Part shown: piece after piece, positions 49,826 through 61,389 of the stretch
How positions within the stretch are numbered: the stretch's first letter is position 1
Layout of the letters: every line of letters starts with the position of its first letter
DNA from: Otis tarda
Taxonomy: Eukaryota > Chordata > Aves > Otidiformes > Otididae
Length of the DNA stretch: 64,000 bases
NCBI GenBank assembly: GCA_026413225.1
Contig: CM048557.1
Coordinates: 24,158,871 to 24,222,870 of the forward strand
Direction of reading: 5' to 3'
Made by a program: the position numbers and the translations under genes
The notes under the pieces: generated by a model
Told to the model about the DNA's origin: nothing
What the model saw: only the letters and a program-made list of their open reading frames with translations
Database searches by the model: none

Positions 49826-52800
49826 AAAGTGAAGGCTGGGAATTAACCATGAGGGAGAAAAGGCTCAGGAACGCCACCTTTGCTGTCCTTGGTGCTAAAT
49901 TTACCGTTATGAAGATGGCATGCAATGTCTGTTGAATGGACATTGTATACTATCTTCATGATATACAATGATGGTGTCAGAGCAAAAACCAGCGTCAGCT
50001 GTGGTAACTTATGCACTAGAAATATTTCAAGAGGAATGAAACATTGTACTTTCAAATGTAGAATGAAAATACTGAAGAGGCAACTCTAAAAACAGAAAAG
50101 GAGGGATCAAGGAATTAATAATGAACAGAGAACATCTGTATCTTCAGTATCCCAGCAACATAAGCTAACATTATGCAAAATTATCAACTGGGCATTGTGG
50201 GACATCTGGTTACTTTCTGTGAGTTTTATTGAAATCCTGCTGCTCCTTGTATTCTCTGGTGTCCTGGACATATTCAATGCTGAAAATCAAATTAGAAAGA
50301 ATGAAATTATCCAACATAAAAAACTTCATCTCAAACTCTGTTTTTTTAAATACACATAAAGTATAATGGGTACAGTGCAACTATTACTTCAATGTGTCAG
50401 AAGCAGCTGCATTTTGTACTTTAAATTACTTTGGATCATTTCAGGCAAAAGTGACTTAATCTGGCCTACATAAATTTATGCTGTTATTAGAAATGACACG
50501 TTTCTGAATTATTAGAAGTCAGGCTAAAAAGAAGTTTAATGAAAGATAAAATGCAGCAATTTTTCTTTTTTTTTTTTCTATTCTGATAAAAAAAAATGTA
50601 AAGGATTCTCCAATATACTGATATGCAATCACGAATATGTTGGGTTTTTTTTTATTTTAGAGAAAGTAAAAGATTTAATCCAAATTAAATGATAGAAATG
50701 ATGAGATTTAGTCATAGGTAATTTTAGAATATGAATATACTAAGAAATATATTTACTGAGGTTATCAAAATATTCTGCTTTCAAGTGATACTTGAAAAAA
50801 CTGAAAAAAAACCTGTAAGACAAGTCTATGGACAAGCATGGTGCAGGTCTATCGAAACGGGAGGCCAAAATTAAATCCCAAAGCTTAATTCTCAGATATC
50901 TCTAACTGTTTTGGTCAGTTTCTACTTGTTTTGCTCAAGTAAGTATATACAATTACTTTGTCAGAACTACTTTCATCAGAAAAGCTAAATTATTTGTTCA
51001 CCTATATAAAATGCCTGTCAGATATACTTCCAGCTACTTGTTTTATACATATATACATATGTGTGTATATACACACACACTTATTTTTCTGCTCCTTACA
51101 AGCAAAATAAGAATAATTTTTTTTTTTGCAAATATGGCTTTAAATATTAACCTGGGGAAAATAACTGGGAGATATCGATAAAATTTAACAGGTTTCATAT
51201 GAAGAAAGAGAAAATAAAATTATCAGAAGACATGAAAACTCCATTAGGGATCAGCATATAAATTAAGGTATTTTCTCACAACTGTCATTCTTGTGCCAAA
51301 GTTCAGACAAGAAATAGAGATATCTCACTCTGCCAAAGTCTATCTATGCTGCCTGCCAGCACTATCATAGCATTAAGGAAAATGAAAAGAACCACCTGAT
51401 TACAAAACTAGAAAAAAAAAAAGATTCAATTGTTTCATTTCTTACTACCTGTTTACAAGAACAACTATGTATTGGAAAGACCACCAAAAGAATCTTTTGT
51501 TTAATGTTTTTTTCAAGGAACTTTCTCTGTACAGGCTTCAATAAAGGTAACACTGATGGAAAATGCAGCAGAATACACTTCTGGTTATGTATACCTTTTT
51601 TTTTCCATGTACATAAGGCATGATTATAAACCTGTGGGAGACTAGCTGTGAGATTGCAGAATAGTGTTTTGACTTAGGCTTACTGGATTGTACATGATTT
51701 ATACTAAATGGCTTATTTAAAGTGTTAGGCTGTGTTGTCTTCGGCCTTGAGAATAACAGTTAATAAAAAACCCTTAACAGAATCACAATTTTCACATGAA
51801 GTCTTAAAAAAAAGCAAGACTGATTACTAATTATTCCCAACAGGGAAAAAAAAAATAAAAGATTCCATAACTCTAAAATACAGTCCTGTACCTCCTCCAG
51901 AACACAGCTGGTAGGAGAAAATAAGCAAGACTAAGTTGCATGCATATCATTATAAACTGACCTCTGTTAATTGTTCTGGGCACCTGCATGAGCTAAAGCA
52001 AAAAATCAGTTTAATTTACAGCTACAGAAAAAAAACTAGAGAGGGGGAATAAAATTTTCTAGCTTTAAGAATACGTAACCTTAAACTTCTAGAAACTGCA
52101 CAGTAACCTCGATTGTAATTCAAGTTGCAAAATGTTCAAATCACCTAACAGAAATAAATGAACTCGAATGTCCCCCATTGCAGGTAAACTCAGCAAATGA
52201 ATGAGTCAACTCTCTTTTTTCTCCTTGCCCCCAATAACCACTCTAATGACGCTTAAATCTGTTGCTATGTAATGGTACTTTGCAGGAGAAAAAATATTGA
52301 ACGCAGACTTTTCCAAACATTTGTATTTGTATGACTTCAAATTGCAAAGCACACATTTTATGCATTAATGTCCTACATTTTCCAGCCTTATCTTAAATTT
52401 TGATACATGCAAATCAATTCACCCTTGAATAATTCTTAAGTTGCTAGAAAAGTATAAGACAAAATTAAGAAATACTAATGCCACATGAATTTGCCATAAA
52501 TTCAGAGAATGAAAAGAAAAGCAAATTATCAACGACTCTGTGAAGAGCTGTACAGTTACTCTGTAGTAGGGTCTTAGAGCCATATTGTATTCAAGTAAAA
52601 CAAACTCCAGTCATTCTCTTTGTCAGTATGGAACTAAACCTTTTGAGGACTACAGGTCCATGCTCAGTAACCTTCCACACAAACTATCCTGTCTACCGGA
52701 TATGAGAATCTTTACCACAGTAATACAAATTAAAGCTGCCCTGTAAAACTTTATAAGCTGAACTGTTGTGGTTCTTAGGATGTACATACTGCCCCTGAAA

Positions 52801-53003
52801 CATTTAAGTAAAGCCCTACTTGCTTCTTTACAGCTGTAAAGCCAGCACAATTTCACTTGTGGAATCAAGCCCAGGAAATTTGTGCTCTCCAAGGCACCAA
52901 AAAAACTCTAGTCTATGTTAGATTCTGTTGCAGTTTACTATAAGGGAAAGTCTGAAATGTACAGCAAAATATATGAGGGCCTATAATAGTCATAAAGTTG
53001 TAA
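49826..53003. other. AT-rich non-coding DNA
   Basis: No gene or recognisable mobile element. Contains A/T runs, a small 9-bp-arm inverted repeat (about 49940-49970) and a TA/CA microsatellite (51045-51080). Confidence 0.65.
51045..51080. repeat. TA/TG/CA microsatellite
   Basis: Alternating purine-pyrimidine tract: ATACATATATAC, then GTGTGTATATACACACACAC. It is partly self-complementary and capable of cruciform or Z-DNA. Confidence 0.85.
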
Positions 53004-53071
53004 ATGCAAATATTTCACACACATGAAAGTTAAATTAATTTGCATAACATGAGCTCAAGGGGCTATAAAAA
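53004..53071 (+). promoter_or_regulatory. Two perfect octamer motifs next to a TATA box
   Basis: ATGCAAAT at 53004-53011 and its complement ATTTGCAT at 53038-53045 are exact octamer (POU/Oct) sites. TATAAAAA at 53064-53071, preceded by GGGGC, begins 18 bp after the second octamer. This arrangement is used by octamer-TATA promoters such as immunoglobulin V and histone H2B genes (known biology). No known gene follows; an ATG-started 38-codon frame at 53145-53261 resembles nothing known. Confidence 0.3.
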
Positions 53072-53334
53072 CGAGCAGAGATAAACCAGTGATCACACTT
53101 GCCTCTCCTGCTCTGACTTACATATTAAAAAAGGGTTAACATCCATGTGTTCTAAATCACGCTTGGTGCCTTCATTGTCTTTGAAAGAACAGCTAATTGT
53201 TTCATTTAGCTTTTCACTTAATTCAGTATATGACTCTGCACTTCAGCTGCCACTCAAATGAAAAAGATGTGGTGCTGAGAGGAAAACACATTTAAGGATA
53301 TCTCATAAATGTGCAATTGTTTCCCTCTGTGCAG

Positions 53335-53453
53335 AACAATAACCTGCTTTTGAATTTAGAAATCGCTGCCTTGCCACTAGAATGGGAAAAAAAACCCTCT
53401 GATTTGCACACATCTACTTGTTGGATTGGCCATGTTCTAATAATCTGCATGAA
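53335..53453 (+). other. Exon-like segment (119 nt)
   Basis: Preceded by TGTTTCCCTCTGTGCAG, a strong acceptor with a pyrimidine tract, and followed by GTAAGTCC, a strong donor. One frame is open across the whole segment (NNNLLLNLEIAALPLEWEKK... by my translation); the other two have early stops. The peptide is not recognised. It could be a lncRNA exon, an unannotated coding exon or chance. The octamer/TATA cluster lies about 270 bp upstream on the same strand. Confidence 0.22.
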
Positions 53454-56400
53454 GTAAGTCCCAGGGGAAAAATCAATTATTTTCCCTTGGCAAAAAATAC
53501 AGAGGTGTGTTGTGATATTCTTGCAGTTCATTCTCATGGACTGACTCCCACATGACCATAAACAGTTTATTTGTCTCTTGAAAGTGATCATCGTTAGTTT
53601 AAGCTAACAGTTTAATTAATTTATCTTATTATAGTTGCTCCTTAAGGAAAACAAGTCATTCCTGCAATCTATGGGAAAATCACTGCTGGTTTATATTGTA
53701 AGAGTTTGAAGAGAGGCTGTAAAAACCAGAAATATATTATCATTATTTTCAAGTGAGAGAGGTAGTACAAACCAGTCTTCTCACAATTTAAAAACTAGTA
53801 ACAAGTTTGTACTTCAAATACTAATACAAAAAGAAACACTAAAATTTAGAAATAAGTTAAGTTTATGAGATTTGAGTGTAAAAATAGACTTTACCTTGAC
53901 TCCAGAACCCATCTACCCTATTTTGTATTTAGAAAATTAGGCCCTTCAGCAGGTTTTTTTTTTCATTACAAAGGTAAACTGTCATCCATTTTGAAAGGCA
54001 ATCTAACTTGTTCAGAAATAGTTTGGTAACAGATATTCCACCATCTTATGGTCCAATATTTCAGTATCTTTATTAAAAAGTGATTACCAATACTAAACGT
54101 GGAAAAAATTGCTACAGTGTAAACCCACTACATATCCTGCATGGATACCATCAGCATGGATTACTCTCATTTCCATCAACATTTTGTGTGTTGAAAAGTT
54201 TTATTGTTCCCCTACTTCTGTCCCTCATTCGTCTCTTCTTTTCAATGTCAGTTGTTTCAGTTCTTTCTGAAATGTCAGTTTTATAGACCTCCTTTCTCCT
54301 CATTGCCATCATATGTAATAGCTCATTTTTGAAGCTGAATTTTAAATTTCATTTAAAAAATCAGAAATCCTGAACAAAATATAGCATTTTACTTCAGATG
54401 AAACAAAATATGCCTCTTCATCTGAAATTATTTTTTCAAGTTTGGTTTTAGCAGGAAGAGAAGAGAGAAAAAACTATTTTAATTTGCCCACAGTATACTC
54501 TTCTGTTTTGATTTTGTAGTTAAAGGTATGAGTTGGAAGATCAATTATTTTTGTATCGCTGCAAAAAAAGAAGTGTGCACTCATGTTTTGTGTCTTTCAA
54601 AATGAGGAAGCTTTGCACAAACCCAAAGGTGAAAATGTAAAGCCTTTTAACAACCTCAATATACTAACTACTAACAGATACAAAATCTTATAAAATAACT
54701 AATTCATAAAAAAAAAAAAAATTGGTTTGCCAAGATTGCCATGAACACATTTTAAAACTATGTTTGAAAATGTCAATCAGTTTATAAATGTTTTGTCCAC
54801 ATCTGCAAGTACTTCAGGGTTATTTCTTACATCATATTCTGCAATGCTTTGTCAGATTCACTGTTAAGTAACTGTCAAGTTATTCTAGCAACACAGTTAC
54901 TATTTTATTATTCAGATGGTTCTTTCTGTACTTAACATTATGATTTTCGATCTAACTTTTTTTTCTTTGGTTTCCATTCCTTTTTCTCATTTGAAGCAAC
55001 TGTATTAAACACAGTACTGGGTCTTGCAAGGACGAAAGAGCACATACCACCCCTTTAATCATAGTTGCTTAAATTAATATCTTTGCTCAAATTAATCTTC
55101 TCACCAATGCATTCCAGATACCCAGATATCTTAATATTTGTAATTTGGATCAGCAACTTAGGAAAGAGAGAAATAAACAAAATATATATTATAGGAAAAA
55201 GTGAAGATGGGAGAGAAAAATATCACTGTGTATGACTCAGACTGATGACTTTCAACTCTTCCTGCTACATTTGAAAAGTGACAATGTTGATGCATGACAA
55301 GGTACAAATAACCATTACTTGCAATGATGTCTCTGTCATTCCCATGAAAATGCCTGTGTGGGTTTTATTAGGAGAAAAAAAAAAATAAAACCCAACTGTT
55401 TGAAAATCTCTTTAGTATATTGCTGGATTTAATAAAAGCATTAAGTGCTGAGTATCATCCTAGAGTGAAAGCTTTTTCAACATTTACAATACATGAATCT
55501 TGTAATCCTAAATAGAAAGAAGAGCACATACTCTCTAAAACTGAATTTTAATAACTAAAACGTCTGTGGAGAGAAAGTGGAAAAATATAAATAGCCTTAA
55601 CCTACTGTTACCCAACTCATTACATCATCATAGATCAAAAAATAACTAGAAAACATAGGTATATCATTTAGGTCATAATATCTGACTAAGCATATATAGA
55701 AAAATGATATCTCACATTCAATTAGCATCACATTAACATATGACTGTATCAATTGGGGGAAGGCACATCTCTACCTGTCCAGGATTGACAGGTAATTGAA
55801 CTATTTGAACAGGGATTTGAACTATTTTCCATTTTGTAGATTTATTTTAAAAATGAATTAATTAAAACAAATATATCCTTGTAAATTCAACTAGTCTAGG
55901 CTGCTCTAGGCAGTTATGAAAAGATTCTGATATTGGCACTTGTTGAGTACTTTTCATAAAAAGGAAGGACGGACTATTTCCAAAAAAAAAAAAACAGAGG
56001 AAAAGAATTCTGAATATTTTATGTTCTATGTAATTCTAAAAAGCAGTACTATTTAAATAATTACTTTCAGTAATAATATAATAATATAATCCTAAACAAT
56101 AAAATCACTGCAAAATGATAAGGTTCATCCCAATGACTCTTTTTGGGTAATATTTTCAAACTAGAAGTTAAAACTTTGTAAAAGCCAACGCATAAATCAA
56201 AGGTCAATCAGGGTACTGAGAGCTGTGGCATTCAAAAAATATAACCTGGCACCCTAGGCTTGTATTTGTAAATCCTTCAGTTTCCTACCAAATCTCAGAT
56301 TTCTTGAACTAGCTTCATGTGTAGTTTTATAAATAAATGCTTTAAAGATTTCTGTTTCTTCAGCTCATGTGGTAACGTTAACATGACAGAGGCTTTTTAA

Positions 56401-56734
56401 CTAAGAAGGATGAAAGCTTTTCTTCTGCTATTAGAAAAGTTATTCTAAGTTCTACATTTTCTCAGGTTTTATATACAATTAAAATAATTCACTGCAGAGT
56501 TTTAATGCTCTCTGAGTCACAGCTAATTGCAAATGTACATTCACTTTTGGAAGATCTAGTCCAAATACAACCCTCACACAATGAGACACATTCATAGCAG
56601 CTCTTTCATATTAAAAAAGATTTCTATGGAAAATATTCACATTAGATGCACTTCCTTATTAAAAAAAAAAAAATCTAAGCAGGAGAGTTAATAACCTCAG
56701 TGAAAAGAACTGAGGTTTGTATGAGGTTTGTATG

Positions 56735-56774
56735 AGCAAACTCTCATACAAAAACATTTGTATGAGAGTTTGCT
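56735..56774. repeat. 40-bp hairpin with 18-bp perfect arms
   Basis: AGCAAACTCTCATACAAA, a 4-base spacer AACA, then the exact reverse complement. A 12-bp direct repeat containing the same GTATGAG phrase lies just upstream (about 56712-56736). The arms are too short for a typical pre-miRNA. The layout suggests a template-switch event during replication. Confidence 0.85.
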
Positions 56775-58860
56775 AATTCTCTAATTTTAGGATCCTCGGC
56801 TTTTTCTTTAATTTCAACACCAAAGCAATGAAGAAAATTGTGTGCTGAATACAGTATGTATTTCAACAACTATATAATAAATTCAATCTGAACATGGACT
56901 CCTATTATCAAAGTTCCTAATTTATCCTTTCAGTACAATACACAGTGGTGGAGGAACACAACAGAAGGTCTAGCAACCATTACAAACTACTTAAGTTCTA
57001 CCTGAGGATTTAAATAGTCTACAGTTCTTGTATGAATCTTTTGTACAGAGGACTATTTAATCTGCTGAGATAAAGAGGACTTCCTATTGGTAAGTTAGTA
57101 GCAGGCTACATGTTGAATAACTCCTCTATCTGAATTATGTGCAAGTAATTATATTCTAATAATTAGTGACACCTAGAACATCTGATTAGGCAAGGAGCAT
57201 TTATGTCTTTCACAACCAGTTTTCTGAAGCTCCATATCAGTTTTGTATTTTCAGCTTTCTGTAAAACTAAAGTCACAAATGGTGTTATTCTTTTTTTTTT
57301 TTCCATTTCATGTATGCATGTTTAGCAAGACTAGGTAAATCTGTAAGTACCTAACTTTCAGGACATTCTTCTGATCTTGCATGTACATTGCTGCTTGTCA
57401 AAAGTATTATATTTCAATTTCACTGAAGTTTAGTGTGACAAGAACAAACAGCAATAAATTGCAAATAAATCTTGCTATGGAACTATAATCTTCACATAGC
57501 ATCCAACATTTCAACAACTAAGTCAGAAAGCCAAATTTGCCATCTTAAGAAGCAATCATTTAACTCTTCAAGCCCTTGAAAACCACACCTAAGTATATAA
57601 AATAAGAATAGACAAGTTTGGGGGCAGAAAGATCAAATAAGGAGTTACCCATAAAACTTTATTATTGTTAACTTAACCTATTAACTGTGTAACTTGAGGC
57701 ATTTTATCTTCTTCTCTAGTCTCAATTAAGAAATATTATGTTCCATACCACACAGATATTAATATCTAAAGCAGTATTGCTTATGAAAATAATAGGAGAA
57801 TTGAAGCTGATAATACTGCATTTTTTAAAGAGTTTGAAGGAATTTCACTATGAAATTGCTGACATATTCCAGAGGATCTAAATACAGCATTGACAAATCT
57901 GGTTGCCTTCGTGGACAGCTATCTGAAACATCTTATGTCCACTCCAGTTTTCTTTAGTTAAATATGTTGACACGCTTTCTATTTCACTAACTAGCAATAG
58001 ATGGTAAGAAAAAAAGAAAATGGCAATGAATAAGATTCAAGAAATTTCTACATTTACAAAGGAACAAAAGGCATCAAACTCTGGCAAAAGCTGTAATCAA
58101 AGGTAGCATCAAGACACAAATTGAAAGTGAAAGACTTTTTCTATTCAATCCTCCAAGGAAAAATGAGTTGGCATTAAAATTCAATTCTTGTTTCTGCATC
58201 TGCATGCATAAGAATGGATATTAGTCACCCATCATTACAAGATGGACAGACCATCATTATGTAGGTTTGTTAAACTTTGCAAAATGTATCTCAGCAACCA
58301 TTAATAATAACTAGAAGAAGTATTTACTTGAGATCATTGGGTCACAAAGGGCCGTATAAATAGGGTGACACGTTCCTGGCATGACAGAGAAATGAGTTTT
58401 GGCCTGGTTGAGGTCTCCCATATGTGTCCTGCAAGTCCAGCTAATGAGGCAGGACAATTGTTAAACTTGGCCGAATTAATATGACATGAATAGGAGAATC
58501 TGCAGATGCAGTGACGGAGATGAAAGTAGGTCACATTCTCACAATTTAAATAGAAACAGTCTAGACAGCATTACCATGAGCCTCATAAGTCTTCTGCTAA
58601 AACCCAAAACAGAGATCTGCAACATCTATTTGGACTAATATAAAATATATATAAATATAAGAAAAGAAAAACCAGCATTAAAATATCATAGTTATACATA
58701 AAATGAGAAAAAAGAAAAAAATGCTTTAGCTGGTATTCAGTGAATTAAAAATGTTTACAAGACACCCAGTAAATAATATGATTTCTAATATGATCAAAAA
58801 TAACTGATTTAACAAACATTTTGAGGTCATATCTTTCACTTCAAATGCTGATGACTGTAA

Positions 58861-58898
58861 ACAAAAACAAAAAAAAACAACAACAACAACAAAAAAAT
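58861..58898. repeat. A-rich / CAA microsatellite
   Basis: A runs interrupted by about five CAA units. Confidence 0.9.
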
Positions 58899-60683
58899 GT
58901 ATCTCCCTCTGTTAGTATATACAAAACAGTGAAAAATATTGCATCACAGCAAGAAGAGAGTAATAATATTTTGCAAGGGTATTCAAAAGGCTTATTTTCT
59001 CTAAAGCTCTTGGTAGAACATACAACTATAAAAAAAAAAAAACCAGCAACAAACAACTCACTAACAAAGTATCGGTGCAAAGGAGTAAGAGGTCCTGGTC
59101 CTTGTCCATTCTTTCCCCTTACCCACAGTCTTTTCTTTGCTCTTTTGAAAAAGATACTAATGTAATATTGAGTGGACATGGGAATCAGCAATGGCATTAT
59201 GAAGACAAACAACTGAAATATTAAATGCTAAAATATGAAAAATATTTCTGTTTTTTTTTTTTTAAAAAAAAAATCTTCTAATACAGAGATGTTCTCAATT
59301 TAAGTAAATGGAAGAACAATGTTTACACAAAATAAACAGCTGTATGTAGTGAGTATCATTCAACACCTATATAATACGTGGTCTGACCAGTTCTCAGATG
59401 AAGTTTCTCTTCAAAATTTTTTGGTACCACAGAAACTGTCTTTTCCTGTGTCTTACTGTCCACACTGCTCTGGCCCAAAATGGAATGATGTGACAACCAA
59501 ATAGTTTTCAAAGTCATTAATATTACGTAGTGTGTTGCAATGAGAAGACATTCCTGCAATACTTTACTTTGGGGAAAGGAAAATCAGGCAGAAAACAACT
59601 AAGAGGTAAACTAGCTACACAGTTTTAGAAATTGAGATCAACATAATAAAAAAAAAAAAAAAGATATAACTAAAATTCAAATATTTTTAAATAAAAAACC
59701 TTTTTTTAATGTAAAAAGTTTTCATTTTCCCTTCAATTAAGTTCTATAATTGTTTTAAGTGTAGAATAGATTAATCTTCCTGGCATTCCCAAATAAACAA
59801 TTATGCTATTTTCAACGTTGTAGAAGCCCCTTTGCAACACAGTTAAGAAAACAACAAAAATTATTCTAAAAAGTTAAGTTTTTGAATATAGAAGCAAGGT
59901 AAATGTTTCAGCTCTAATGACTTTTAAAGGACTACTGTTAGAAAGGTAACAATAATACTAGACATTGATTATTTTTTCCCTATGTTCATATAATTTCTCA
60001 GAAACTTAAAGTATTAGTATTACTGATTGATCCACTGGATTTAGCCAAATAGATGTATATATACTGTCTTTTAATAGTTGCTTTAAACTGTCCTTTCAAG
60101 ACACAAATATAGTTTTGGTCTCCGCAACCACAAGTGTTGAAGCAACAAGACTCTCAAATGTGAAAGAACTCATTCCGTATATCTTGTGTCTTGAAGATCT
60201 CAAGATGAAACCATAGAAATAACTAATATCTTTAAACCTTCCTCAAGGTCAAAAAGCCAGCTAAATATTTTATATATTTAAACCACAACCTTGTTTCCAG
60301 ATAAGTTTCAGGGGGAAAAAAAAAAATTGAAAAATTACTTGGAGAGTTCTGAGAAGCATACTACACACCCCAATATCAAAAGCTACATAAGTTGAAAAGC
60401 ATCTGTCTTGGACATGTTTTTCTATGATTGTTAGTCACAGGTTTAAACCAAGATTCTCCTAGGGAGATTAAACAGCTTAATAAACAGATGCTGCAGAGCA
60501 GTATCTGGCATATGTAAAGTTGACAAAATTACCAACTTTGAAGTAAACAGGAGAAACTGTAAATGCACCCAATCATTAAAATCAAATTAGCAGAATGTAT
60601 AGGTAAAAAAAAATAGTTCAGTAGTGTGTAGCTTAAAGCAAAAGTAAATACCAGCTGGTACACGGACAGTTAGACTATATGGG

Positions 60684-60998
60684 TTATTCTGATATCCATC
60701 TATTCTGCTTCCGATTATTCAAGATTATACCATTGTAGTCAGGAAAATAGACTTCTGCTGTCCACTTAGGAAGATCTGTTATTTCTTCTTGTTCTGAAAA
60801 ATCTTGAGAGCTCTCTAGATGGGCCAATAACAAAGCTTTCCAGTTTTGTTGAAAAGTATAGGAAGCTGATTCTTCTATTCTTATAGACTGGTTTGATTCA
60901 AACAGGGCCAAAAAGATGGCTCCATTTATCACTAGTGTTAATAAATATGTCAAAATTACAACACTCAATGGAAAACATTCAATTTTTATGAATTCTAA
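60684..60998 (-). other. Unidentified open frame with a hydrophobic segment
   Basis: The minus strand is open for about 104 codons between stops, with no ATG near its start (it would need TTG or splicing). It contains one hydrophobic stretch, VVILTYLLTLVINGAIFLAL, long enough for a membrane helix, followed by a polar, acidic tail. I recognise no family. Its length is not exceptional for AT-rich DNA, so it may be chance, or part of a terminal exon. Confidence 0.12.
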
Positions 60999-61350
60999 TC
61001 AGATCTGCCTAATATAATTCCTCAGAGAGAAAGATCCCCTGAGATTTCCAGGGTCAGTGGCTGCAGAACATGAACAGGCAATTTACTTCTCAGACATTGT
61101 TACATTAATTTTGCAAATAACATAAAAATATTTTTGTTTTCATTGCAAAGTAGCTTTCTGGATGCATCTTTGCTATGGATAAGTGAAACGAATAATGTCC
61201 TGTTCTCCTTCATCAAAATACTTCATTTTGTACTCAATAGTGCAGCCTGTAAAAATACATCCTTCCTCATTCTCAGAAGCAGAAAATTGCAGCAGAACAA
61301 TGCCAGCTATACTTTTAAAATTTCCATAGTCTGCTTTTGAAATATCTCAC

Positions 61351-61389
61351 CTGTAGTAGCTGGTAAATATTGATGACTATTTTGTTCAG
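61351..61389 (-). other. Microexon-like segment (39 nt)
   Basis: On the minus strand a T-rich tract ending TTTTCACAG precedes exactly 13 open codons (LNKIVINIYQLLQ), which are followed by GTGAGA after CAG. Both splice signals are strong and the length keeps frame, but the peptide is not recognised and AT-rich DNA gives such patterns by chance. Confidence 0.12.

Larger units (their letters stand above)
53454..60683. other. AT-rich non-coding DNA
   Basis: No gene or recognisable mobile element. Contains the hairpin at 56735-56774, A-rich tracts, and a TATAAATA motif at about 58355 without supporting context. Confidence 0.65.

Noticed and set aside
58354-58363. TATAAATA motif as a promoter
   Set aside because: No CCAAT, GC box, octamer or exon nearby; expected by chance in AT-rich DNA.
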